Source: Ochotona curzoniae (Eukaryota > Chordata > Mammalia > Lagomorpha > Ochotonidae). From it: a DNA stretch of 64,000 nucleotides. This document shows, in pieces, positions 41,720 through 52,095 of this stretch. The translations under genes and the position numbers were made by a program. The notes under the pieces are model-generated. The model was not told where the DNA came from and made no database searches. It saw nothing but the letters and a program-made list of their open reading frames with translations. The stretch spans positions 20,698,501-20,762,500 of the forward strand of contig NW_024467106.1 in NCBI RefSeq assembly GCF_017591425.1, written 5' to 3'. Each line of letters starts with the position of its first letter. Position 1 is the first letter of the stretch.

Positions 41720-44084
41720 CTACCACCTTCTCTTGGAGAAGGAGGCATATAGTTCAGATACCTGAGATTGTGGAGGGGATTAAAATCCTAAGTGTGTGTG
41801 GGATGCCTGGCATACGGCAGGTGCTTAATAAGTTAATTCTCTTCTTCCTTTGCTTTTTCTCCATTTAAATGTCTTGAGAAATCACCTTATGTCCCCTTCG
41901 CAAAGACATAACTCACTTCTAGTACTTCAGCTCCAAAGACAAACACACAAATTGTTCAGCAGCGACCAATTTTGCACCATGGCAACCTGCTGTTTTTAAT
42001 TATCCGCCTTTACTCCGGAACAGCTGTGGAGCACTGGGCCTGGCCAAATGTAATTGTGGTCTTGTGACGTGCTCCAGATGTGGAGATATTCTGCCAGGTG
42101 CTTATTTTGCATGTATAATATGGTGTTTTAGTCCACTCAGCTCTTCTCGCCCCTTTTCTCCTTCCCCTGACTCAAAAATGTCCCTTCAAGACAGGTCCAG
42201 GCTTGGGGCCCCAGTTCTAGGCCTGGATCCCAGAGCCGCTGTGGTGAATTTGAAATCTCTACCCAGGCTCCCTACCTCTTGTGGGCTTTTTCAGCTCCCC
42301 GAGGCCTCCCCTGTTAAGTTCATTAGGAAAATTGATGCTACTGCTTTGGGAAGAAGCCATGTGGTGCCTTGGGCCTTGCCACCACCTGTGTGGGTCTGGT
42401 TCAAGCCTCTGGGATTTCATTTGGCTGTACTGCCTCTTGCTTGGTGGTTCACTTGCTGAGCCCAGGGTTATCTGCCTAGGAGGTAGGTGGTGTTCCCTTT
42501 CCAGAATGAGGCCTGAACAATTGAAACCCACATTATTTTGAACCCATGAGGCCAGCCTTGAATTCCATATAGAGTGGCTCCCAGCAGCCATGTCAGCCTG
42601 AAGCGCACAGTGTCTCACAGTCTGGGCACTTGACCTGGCCCTGGGCTCTGCCTTTCACTGAGTAAAAGTAGGGCAGGTATTGTGGCAGGACCACATTTGG
42701 AAGTGGAAACACTTTTTAATTTCTTCCCTCTTTTTTGTAATGTCTGCAAATTTGAAATAAGTTCTTCAGATGCTGCAGTGTGTTTTCCGTTCTTTCCAGC
42801 CTCGTTTGCATTTAAAACACTTTGGCTGTAATTTATTGAAAGAAGTGAGCATATTTGGTTCATGGTGGCTGGTACGAAACTGGATATAGATGCGCATTCA
42901 ATTCAATTTTGCCTAACAAGGTAGAGTCTCTTTAACTTACACCTTCAGCAAACATTTTAGGGGCACCTGCTGTATGCTGTACACTCTCTGAAATACTGGA
43001 GAAGTGGATGTGAGCAAGACTGTGTCTGCCTTCCTGGAGCTCAGGGCACAAGGATAAGGAATCAGGATGAATAAGATGGTATTACGTTAAGTTTAAGTGC
43101 TAAAGAAAAATAAGCCAGGATGAGATGACAGTGTATATGAGAATTGCTACTTTCAGAATTTCTCCCCTCTCCCCCCCAAAGAGTAGTCTAGACAAGGTTA
43201 AAGTGAATATTTTTCTCCTCAGGCTGAAATCAAGCAATCTACTGTCAATGTAGCTGCCAAATCAGAGACCCATCTCTTTATCTTGTGATCCACCATCCTT
43301 AATCTGTTACTTGTTAGTGATGGCTCTACGTAGCCAGGCATTGCACCTGCTCCAGCTCTAGATGTTACACTCACATCCAGGTCATCAGGAGGAAACGGAG
43401 AGAAGAGCACAGTGTCTTGCAGAAGGTATTTTCTGGAGGTTGTACGTGTTACCGACATGTCTGTCCTCTTGGCCAGCAGTTAGTCCCGTGGTTACCTCTA
43501 GCTGCAAGAGAGGCTGGCAGATGTTTTCCCTATTTCATATAGCCACATGCCTAATTATTATCCAAGGGTCTTTTTTATGTAGAAGAGAAAAACTGAAGAT
43601 TGAAATTTTGGAGCTAGACACAAGGAGTGAGGGAAGGTGTTGTTGAGGAAGGACCAGAATGACATGATTTTTATCCAGTTAGTCAGGTCCCCTGCATGTT
43701 TGCATCTTGTTTGGTGATAGAGATGGAAGGATAAGTAATCCACGATCTTGGAAGAGATGGCACATTATTGCTGTGAAGGCAGTAGCTTGCTAGCATGTGT
43801 AATTTGGCTGATATATGAGAATTAGGCAATTTCACCTTGTAAAGGCCAATTTCTATCTTCTCATAAAACTTGAGAAAGTCTGGTAATGTAGAGTCTGTAT
43901 TCCCCTGTGATGGGAGCTGAACAGTGGGGACATTTTCAAGCTAGACTTGGTACTGTAGTTTTCCTGTCTTCATAGCTCCCAGTCGTCAATCACCCACTTG
44001 TTTCATTTTCTTTACCAGAATGGCCCTTACAGGCGTTTGAGTTGTAGTCCATGATCGATAGGGAGGGAAGTCAGAGATTAAAAT
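41720..44084. other. Long repeat-poor non-coding interval
   Basis: About 2.4 kb with no SINE or gene call. 42950-43080 (CACCTGCTGTATGCTGTACAC... CCTTCCTGGAGCTCAGGGC) resembles an old MIR/L2-class repeat. 41970-42130 is dense in factor-type motifs (partial X-box CACCATGGCAAC, CGGAAC, CAGCTGTGG, GTGACGTG) and may be regulatory, which is inference only. Confidence 0.4.
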
Positions 44085-44370
44085 GACAGGTGCAGGTGTT
44101 TGGTTTAATGGTTAAGACACTAACACGCTGCCTCAGTGTACCTGAGTTAGATTCCTGGTTTAGGCTTCTGACTCCAGCTTCCTGTCAGTGCGTAGCCTGA
44201 GAGATATTGGTGATGACTGAAATAATTGGACTGCTGACATCCACGCAGGAGAATTGGATGAAGTTTCTGGTTCCTGGCTTTTACTCAGCACTGTCCTGGC
44301 TATAGTGGGCATTTGTGAAAAGAATCAGTAGATGGAAGCTCTTTCTCTTTCTGCATTTCTAACAAACAAA
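44085..44370 (+). mobile_element. Old lagomorph SINE with AAAC tail
   Basis: Sense. GGTGCAGGTGTTTGGTTTAATGG head, TTAGATTCCTGGTTTAGGC (B-box region), CTGACTCCAGCTTCCTGTCAG, GAATCAGTAGATGGAAGCTC, and tail (AAAC)4 at 44360-44380. Confidence 0.78.
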
Positions 44371-44569
44371 CAAACAAATACCCCAAATAAAGTGGAAGGT
44401 AGTGAAAGCAAAACAGCATTCAATGATTTAGCTTCTCTTTTCCACAAATAAGAATTCATATACATTTGTCTCTCCAAGACCTTAAGGACCTGAGAAAATC
44501 ATGAATGTTTTATTGAATGAGCTTTGAGTTTGTTTTCCTTGGATATGTTGATATGTGTGGATAAAATAT

Positions 44570-44700
44570 CTAATTATGAGTCAGAAGACATGAGTTCATA
44601 TTCTTCTCCTTGGAGTTAGTTGGGTGAGTAATCTTACAGACTCACTTCCCTTTTGGGGCCTGTTTTCCTATTGGTGAAAGACGACTAAGAGTGATCATTT
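44570..44700 (+). mobile_element. MIR fossil
   Basis: GTCAGAAGACATGAGTTCAT, GAGTTAGTTGGGTGAGTAATC and GGGGCCTGTTTTCCTATTGG follow MIR from the B-box region into the core. Confidence 0.72.
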
Positions 44701-46224
44701 CCGCCTACTGACCTTCCAGGCCTTGGGAACAATCAAGTAAGGCAGTATAGGAGGAGAAGACTGGTAAGCTGGAAGGTGAATTGTCGTGGAAGGGAAGAGA
44801 AAGCCATTTGGACCCCAGGGGTATACTCAGAAATGGGCTCAGCCTTACTTGATGGGCAGTTGGAGCTGCAACCCGGGGTGCCATTAGCTGAGGTGGCAGC
44901 ATGCTTTCTCTGTCTATGAAACCCCATGGGTTCTTTCCATTCTTTCCTCTCTCCATTCTTCATCATCTTTATACATGGGCTGCCTCTTTATTATTATGAA
45001 CAAGGCTACAAAGTTCCATTTTGGGTCGTGCTAGTACGTAACCCTCTGGTTTAGTTTCAAATATGGTGGCTTAGGCTCAATCCTTATGCAGGGACCAAGT
45101 GTAGACCATCCTGGAGTAAGAGTTATGGCTGGGCAAGGATCCCAAGGATATCTTCTGCATCATGAAAAATGTATGGACACTGGCTCTGTCGATTCTGTCT
45201 TTCTCTGCTGACAGTTATTTGGGAAAAAGGACACAAGGTTATTTCTGATGAGACATCTGTGATGGCACTCTACCCACAGCACAGTTGTTTCTGGGTTTGG
45301 GATATGCATAGCAAGACTGTGTGAAAACCTGCCACGGTTTGCTGCTCACAGATCATGTTCATGTTTAATCTATGGCTGTGGCTAACTTGTGGCTCCCAAG
45401 GGACGACTGGTGTGTGAGGAGGCAAGCTGAGGAAATGAAGTTAAGGTTTCCATGACGACCAGTGCAAGTGTGCATAAGACAAAAGTTTTTGAACTGCAAA
45501 GCATCAATTCATCCAAAATATTTTCCCTCTTCTATTTCACTTGTTTACTTGGTAAGCAGAGACACAGAGCAGGGAATGTTCTGGTACAAATACACAGCCT
45601 GAGGGAATCAGAACTTTTCCAGCTGCCAGGATCATCCCCAACAGAGCCGTGTGTGTTCAACAAGCATTGGGGACACTCAGAACTGGCTTCAGGATATGTG
45701 GAGCCCAGGGCTTTGGGTTCTGTCTCTGGCAGAAACTTGCTGAGAGATGATGAGTGAGGAACTTTGTTTCCCTGAACCTGGGTGTCTCATCTTTAAAGGA
45801 AAGCAATTCCAGTTGAATCCAAACCTGAGGTTGTAGTTGGGATTCGTGGCAGCCAATTTTGTCAGCTACAAGGAGACTTCATTGTGTGTAAAGGAAACTC
45901 GAGTGACTTTAGCACTTCAGGTTTTATTCCTTTGAGTAAAAGGCAGTGATGATGTGAGTGTATCGGGCATCTTCCCACCATCCCTCATCCTCAAGGGCCA
46001 AACTGGCTGCTAGAACTCCAGTGACTGTGTCACTGTTGCAGGTAGAAGAATGTAGGTTGATACTTTCTTGTCAGCCCCTCTGCTTGAGTACAGATTGGAG
46101 CAATGACTCATTTCTAAAGAATAAAATACAGCAAAAGTGATGTGATGTCACTCCTGACACTGGGCTGCAAAAATTGGTAATTTTCTTTCTCCTCTCCCTT
46201 CTCTCCTCTGCCCTGCCTTTTCCT
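44701..46224. other. Non-coding interval
   Basis: No gene recognised. 45735-45800 (GAACTTTGTTTCCCTGAACC...) is reminiscent of a MIR core. Part of 45530-45740 could be an extremely worn antisense SINE, but I would not call it. Confidence 0.35.
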
Positions 46225-46510
46225 AGTATGCCTGATACTAAGGGTAGTCAGATGTTGTGTTATGAGACAACCCTATGGAGAGGCCCACGTGGCACTGCAA
46301 CTGAAGTTTGCTAATGGCCACATAGCTGAGCTTGTAAGCCGATTCGTCAGTCCCAGTTGAAATTTAAAGTGACTGCAGCCCTGGCTGACACTCTGTAGCC
46401 TTAGGAGTGACCATGAACTAGACGCATCCTTCTAAACTGTACCTGGATTCTTGACCCACAGAAATCTGCAAGGAGAAGTGGTGGTTATTTTTAACAGGTG
46501 CATTTGAACC
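46225..46510 (+). mobile_element. MLT1-type MaLR LTR
   Basis: ACCCTATGGAGAGGCCCACG, TGGCACTGCAACTGAAGTTTG, GCCACATAGCTGAGCTTGTAAG, GTGACTGCAGCCCTGGCTGAC and CTGGATTCTTGACCCACAGAAA reproduce the MLT1 LTR order closely. No internal retroviral sequence adjoins. An ancient mammalian-wide copy. Confidence 0.85.
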
Positions 46511-47664
46511 CGATATGCTGCAGTAGAGGACTCTCACTTTATGACTGCTTTAAAGCCAGCCTAAGGCTTTAAAGGCGGCGACCCCCTAAGACAGGCCTTT
46601 TGGGAAAATACCCTTGGGGTCCCTGATTGTCCTAGGCACAATGAGCAGTGTTTGGATCGCAGGTTGGCTTGATTTCCTGTCACTTGGAGATTTTCCTACA
46701 ATTTGCTTAGAGGACAAGCATGAAGCCACCACAAGCTCTCCACACAGTGAACAGAACTGACTCAGCACATATTCTCAGAGCCTGCTCTGTGTGTGTCACG
46801 GTTTTGACCCTGTGCTTGGGGACACAAGGCACAGGGTGAGGTCAGAAGTAGCAGATGGAAGGTACCGGTTCAACCTCACTGCCCCCACCATTGCTTCAAA
46901 GCAGCTCTCTGTTCCTTCCGTCGATGTCTCCATGGATAGCATCACAGGCGGACCCCCTCTCTGGGTGTTGGAGCCATGCCAGGGCCCTGGAGCAGGTTGG
47001 TTTCCACCTGTATGCATCCCTCTGGCTTCTGTGCAGGGCAAAGGCTGTCTATTACAGGCGATGGTGTGGCCCTTGAGGACTGATCTCACAAGGCAAATGA
47101 GACTGAGAAGGAAACTACCCTGTTCTTTATAGAGGGTTCAGCTAAACTGAAGAATGGTTTTTGTAAGAAAGTATTTTCTTGATATTTTTCAGCTTGTGTA
47201 ACTTGAGTGAAAAATACAGATCATAGAGCATCATGCATGGTATAAAATCATTGCATCCTTGTGTGTTTACACACATGCATAAACTCAGTTCTCAAAGTTA
47301 GGGCGTTAAGCTGTAATTATAACTGGATACTAGAACTTTTGTAGTGTTTATTCTGTTTTTCTGCTGTTTTGTTCTTTCTAAATGTAAGTACCTATCATTC
47401 TCGTCTACAGAAAAAAAACCCAAACAATCCTTTAATTTTGAAAAGAAAACCCATCTTTCTCTTTCATTTTTGGAGTTCTTTACGGCTTACCAAGTGATTT
47501 TATGTGATTTGTTTTAAGTCCCCACTGCCCTAGCAGCTGAATATAATCATTCCAGCTCCTAGCTGTAGCACCTCGGGCTCAGGGCAGTGAATGTGTTGGC
47601 TGTACCACCATGTGCACTCTTTCCCATTCCCTTTTTCTCCCACAGATGTTAGCTGTTTGGGATT
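46511..47664. other. Non-coding interval
   Basis: ORFs on both strands at 46791-47132 (113 and 97 codons) have no recognisable domain. No named repeat. Confidence 0.4.
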
Positions 47665-47985
47665 TTTAAAAAACATTTACCTGTTTTTATTGGAAAGGCA
47701 GATTTACAGAGAAAAAGAGAGACAGAGAAAGATCTTTCATCTGCTCGTTCACTCCCAAAATGGTCGCAACAGCTAAAACTGAGCTGATCTGAAGTCAGGA
47801 GCCAGAAACTTCTTCTGGGTCTCCCACGTGGGTACAGGGTCCCACGGCTTTGGGTCATCTTCTGTTGCTTTCCCTGACCACAAGCAAGGAACTGGATCGA
47901 AAGTGGAGGAGCTGGGTATGAACTGGTGACCATATGGGTTGGTGGGGTTTGCAAGCAGATTAGCCTATTGAGCCTTTGGCCCTTG
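47665..47985 (-). mobile_element. Lagomorph SINE, full length
   Basis: Antisense. AAAAAACATTTACCTGTTTTTATTGG, AGATCTTTCATCTGCTCGTTC, GGTACAGGGTCCCACGGC, and head TAGCCTATTGAGCCTTTGGCCC. Middle age. Confidence 0.85.
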
Positions 47986-48003
47986 GATTTGTTTTATTCT
48001 TTT

Positions 48004-48247
48004 TCAACACTTGTTTTAATATACTTTAAAGGCAGAGTGACAAAAAGAGTGAGAAAGACATGTTTTGTTTATTTGCTGGTTCACTCCCTAACCACAGCAC
48101 CAGGAGCCTCAAATCTTCTGTTTGAGTGGCAGGGGCACAGCATATGAGCCATCATTTACCATCTGTCAGGCTGCATCAGCAGGAATCTGGATTAGAAGTG
48201 AAGGTAGAGATTATGGCATTCCAAGCAGCATCTTACTCCACTGTACC
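48004..48247 (-). mobile_element. Old lagomorph SINE
   Basis: Antisense. CACTTGTTTTAATATACTTTAAAGG, TTATTTGCTGGTTCACTCCC, GCATCAGCAGGAATCTGGATTAG, and head ATCTTACTCCACTGTACCAC. Confidence 0.7.
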
Positions 48248-48289
48248 ACTCTCCCCTTCGCTCATCAGGATGTTAGCTGACCCAGAGTG

Positions 48290-48770
48290 GTCACTTTCCT
48301 GTTTTCCTGTCATCTATAAAATGAGTCCGGGCCCGGCGGCGTGGCCTAGTGGCTAAAGTCCTCACCTTGAATGCCCCGGGATCTCATATGGGCACCGGTT
48401 CTAATCCCAGCAGCTCCACTTCCCATCCAGCTCCCTGCCAGTGGTCTGGGAAAGCAATCAAGGATGGCCCAAAGCTTTAGGACCCTGCACCCACGTGGGA
48501 GACCCGGAAGAGGTTCCTGGATCCTGGCTTTGGATCGGCACAGCACCGGCCGTTGCACTCACTTGGGGAGTGAATCATCGGACGGAAGATCATCTTCTCT
48601 GTCTCTCCTCCTTTCTGTATATCTGACTTTGTAATAAAATAAATAAATCTTTAAGAAAAAATGAGTCCAGTAATAGCATCAACCTCATTGGGTTGACGTG
48701 AGGGTTAAATGTGATAAGGTACTTTGTGCACAGACCCCAGCAGTCAGTATCTGTCTGCATTTCTCATTCT
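48290..48770 (+). mobile_element. MIR split by a SINE
   Basis: GGTCACTTTCCTGTTTTCCTG and TCATCTATAAAATGAGTCC are the MIR core up to the break. The remainder resumes at 48658 with AAAATGAGTCCAGTAATAGC, GGGTTGACGTGAGGGTTAAAT, GTGATAAGGTACTTTGTGCACAG. The split is exactly explained by the SINE at 48329-48657. Confidence 0.9.
48329..48657 (+). mobile_element. Lagomorph SINE, full length, inside a MIR
   Basis: Sense. GGGCCCGGCGGCGTGGCCTA head, GGTTCTAATCCC B box, GAGTGAATCATCGGACGGAAG, tail CTGACTTTGTAATAAAATAA. A perfect 11-bp duplication, AAAATGAGTCC, lies at 48318-48328 and 48658-48668. Representative of the middle subfamily (CTGACTTTGTAATAAA tail; GGCACAGCACCGGCCGTTG body). Confidence 0.97.
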
Positions 48771-48898
48771 TAGGTGACTTCGGGACCTGCGAGTCAACTT
48801 CAGATTAAATGTGATGTATTTAGCCTTAATGATTATGAGAAATTCTGTATTTTCATTCTCCGGTCTCCGAATGTGTCTCTTCTATGAAGCAGCATCGA

Positions 48899-48932
48899 TT
48901 CTTACAGTCTAGCAGAATCTAGACTGTAAGAA
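48899..48932. repeat. Perfect 14-bp inverted repeat with 6-nt loop
   Basis: TTCTTACAGTCTAG (48899-48912), CAGAAT (48913-48918), CTAGACTGTAAGAA (48919-48932). All 14 pairs are perfect. It lies in unique-looking DNA just after the split MIR. Confidence 0.95.
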
Positions 48933-49703
48933 GCTGTCTTCCCTCATTCATTCCTGTCCAGTTAAATAAAAGATTACTTGAATGTGGAACCCCTACACAC
49001 AGTCTGGGAGTTTCTTCCTGGCAGGGAAACACGTGCTCACACTTAAGAAGGGCCAGGAAACCCATGGGAAAGGATGATGAAGTGGGGGCCAGAGCCGTGA
49101 GCTACCAAACCTCACAAAAAGTGTGCTTTTAGCCAAGGTCAAGGGAATGATATCCTCTCCTTGCTGAAGCCTCCATGCCCAAAGTGTCCTAAATAGTATC
49201 TTTAAAAGCACATACCATTCTAGCAGCTTGAGTTTTACATATCAGCTTTCACTCTTTCGTGCTGGACTCAGAAACACGAGAGAAGTGTTGAGTTTGCACC
49301 ACATCATAAATCTGAGGCCTGGATATACTTTCCACCTGTAATACCTGGCGGAGCTGATGGTGAGCTGGTGCTAGCGTGGTGGCATTTGAAAGTGCCGTGC
49401 TGAGGCTGATTTGGCAATTGTACAGACATCATTTGGGAGCTAGGGAGGATGTCTGGGACAGTAGGAATGGCGAAGGGGCTCTGTCTAGTACAGGCAGCCA
49501 ATGGTAGATGCTGCCTGGGTGGGGGTCAGTGCTGTGACTTTTATTAACAAACTGAAGAAGATGTACCCTCTACTGTGATGTAATGGTGCTTGCCTATGTG
49601 AAGGAGACTAGATAAAAATATTGACTGCTGGTGAAAAGATTCATTTGCATCTTGCTTCTTGAAGATGGGAATTGAGATATTGAGATACCAGGTCAAGAAA
49701 AGC

Positions 49704-49723
49704 AAAAAAAAAAAAAAAAAAAA
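49704..49723. repeat. Poly(A) run
   Basis: A20 after AAGAAAAGC. Upstream sequence shows no recognisable retroposon, and I found no flanking direct repeat. Confidence 0.9.
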
Positions 49724-49879
49724 TGGATGGAAGTCTCAGACTTATGAAGGCTGCCCAGCTGCCCAGGTCCTCACATCTCCATTGGTTGTCCTCATCTCCT
49801 GCTTGGGAACTGTTGCAATGACCTGGTGTCTGGGGCCACTGTGTGTGCTTGTACTTGTTCTTCACCTCTCCATTACCAG

Positions 49880-50040
49880 CACATGACCTCATCTCCTCTC
49901 CCTTTCATCATTTCCTGTTAGATGAAGCCCTGGTTCCATAGCATGGCCGGTGAGGTCCTTTGTGATTCTTGTGCTGATCCTTCTCAGCCTTTTCTTGAAG
50001 TAAGCCCTTTCTCTGTATGCTCTAATCACAGTCTGTCAGG
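49880..50040 (-). mobile_element. Possible L2 fragment
   Basis: CCCTTTCATCATTTCCTGTT, GAAGCCCTGGTTCCATAGCATGG and GCCGGTGAGGTCCTTTGTGATTC are reminiscent of L2 3' regions. Weak. Confidence 0.35.
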
Positions 50041-51039
50041 GTGGGAATGTGTTAAAAGACCTTAAAGACAGAAATATGCTAGCTGCAGGGATGATGGTAT
50101 CTAAGGGTTTGCCCAGTGGCCTCTGAATTTATCCAGTGGGTCCACTGGCCCAGGAGCAGGCACTTGAAAATCTGATTTTATTCAATTTTATAGGAATTGG
50201 GTTGCTTGTTCCAGGGTTCTGAGTTGCTACATTGTAGGACAAGGACTCCAAAAGCATTGTTCAAAGCCTGAAGTAGAGGCCTTGCCTGCATTTCCTGTCT
50301 GTGTGCTTGATTTATTCCTAATGGTCCTGCCAGGGTTTAGGTTGTAAACTCCTTGCAAGTTTTGTTCAGTTGCATCCTTAGGCAAAGTTCTTTCCACAAG
50401 GAGCAACTCCAGGAAGGCGCCAAGTGAACTTGTTCATGAGTCTGTTTTCCAGTCATTCAGTCGTTAGGGTTTGATGTCAGCAGCCCAAGAACTGGATTGT
50501 TCTGTGATATCATCAAAACTCATGAAGTCTCAATAGGGAGCCTCTTTTGCTGGGGGGGGGGGAGGGCGGTTATTGACGAGTGTTTTGAAAAATCTTCCTG
50601 CTCTTAGTGAATATTTTCTTACCAGGGAAGACTTTGGCCAGAGGATCACATTAATCTTTAGAATCTCACCTCTGCTGGTTTATTGAGCTCTCACATTGTT
50701 GTGAGTAATCTCACTCCAGGATCCAGTGAGTCATAAAGCTTTAAACGTGAGTCCTGGACAGTGTCCTTCTGTGCCTGTGGCCTGGCCTGGGATGGGTGAG
50801 GAGAGACTTTGTTCCAATCACTGTGCTGGTGAGGAGGACTCCAATCCTGGATAGTCCATTTTGTTTCAGCCTAGGCTTATTTGATTGCTTAGCATACTAA
50901 GTGGAATAGGGAAGGCAAGGCTTGGCTGAAATTCAATCTGGGGACTTGACTTGAAGCTCTGAAAATAACCTTCCTGACTTACTGAAGATAATAATGATGG
51001 TTTTGATGATGGTGGCACCCATCAATACTAATTTTGGAT

Positions 51040-51210
51040 TGATGAGCTACCAGGCCCCATCCTAAGTGGTTTGTATGCATGAGCTTTCCACCTTTTTCTT
51101 TTCAATCAGCATGCCAATCCCACGAGTTAGGCTCCATTTATGGGGAAATGAAGTTCAGAGAGGCTTGACCGTTGCTTGTTGTGCCACCCAGAAGGCTGTA
51201 AGCAGTGCCT
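51040..51210 (-). mobile_element. MIR fossil
   Basis: CCATCCTAAGTGGTTTGTATG, CGAGTTAGGCTCCATTTATGG and GGGAAATGAAGTTCAGAGAGG then TTGTGCCACCCAGAAGGC give the inverted MIR from its 3' end into the core. Confidence 0.8.
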
Positions 51211-51784
51211 GCTTCCAGGCAGCTATTCTTTCTGCCTTTAAGGTCAACAACATGTTAAATTATGGAAACATACATAGTGAAAGTGATAAGAAAATTTCAT
51301 TTAAAATATTTACCCGCCAAATTGATAGGAATTATGTACTACTGAGGTATCGATGATTTTATAACTATTTAAAAAATTATACAAATGAGGTTGAACATCC
51401 TTTCATTTGGTTGTTTATAGTACTAACCTGTTTACTTTTTGTTGTTGCTCTTTATTTAGTAGAGTCATTAAGGCTTCATCTATAATGTACATTAGAATGT
51501 TATCTCAAAAGTGACAGGCTGTGTCAGTTCAAGGATGAATATGGTTTTCCAAGAAGCCCACTGTACTCTCTCTCTGGGGTAGACTTGATACCAGATGATC
51601 CTAGCCCTTAGCTAGCACAGATTATGTCAGGGATTGACATCTGTGCTACATGTTACCACCTGCACAATAAATCATGTGGGACTAGCCATGTCAGTCAGAA
51701 GTCAGATGTGGGAACCGGGCCTTTGGAGACAGAATAGGAAAGAAAACTGAAGTTGTCTTCCCATGTTTTGTTCTTCCCCACCCC
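51211..51784. other. AT-rich non-coding interval
   Basis: 51380-51420 (GAGGTTGAACATCCTTTCAT) is reminiscent of a reversed L1 motif, but the match is short. Confidence 0.35.
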
Positions 51785-52095
51785 TTTTTGAAACCATTTA
51801 TTTGTTTTACCTGGAAGATTTACACACACACACACACACACACCTCTTCCATCTACTAGGTTAATCTCTGTATGGCCACAACCTCCAGGGCTGGGATGGT
51901 CTGTAGCCAGGAACTTCTTGCAGATATGTCATGTGGGCACAGGGGTCCAAGCACTTGGGCTGTCTTCTGTTGCTTTCCCAGGTCATCACCAGGGATCTGG
52001 ATTGGAAGTGTATTAGCCAGGACTAGAGCTGGCACACATATTGGATGCTGGTGCTGCAGATAGAGGATTACCTTGCTACACCATTGCACTATCTG
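51785..52095 (-). mobile_element. Old lagomorph SINE with internal (AC)n
   Basis: Antisense. AACCATTTATTTGTTTTACC tail side, then an (AC)11 run at 51822-51843 replacing the usual ACAGAGAG segment, CTCTTCCATCTACTAGGTTAATC, GCTGTCTTCTGTTGCTTTCC, and head TTGCTACACCATTGCACT. Confidence 0.8.

Larger units (their letters stand above)
48933..51039. other. Repeat-poor non-coding interval
   Basis: Apart from the A20 run and a possible L2 piece, about 2.1 kb with no gene or firm repeat. A pure G run lies near 50553-50562 followed by GAGGGCGG. Confidence 0.4.

Noticed and set aside
49704..49723. Poly(A) tail of another processed pseudogene
   Set aside because: No coding similarity upstream and no flanking direct repeat found by eye.
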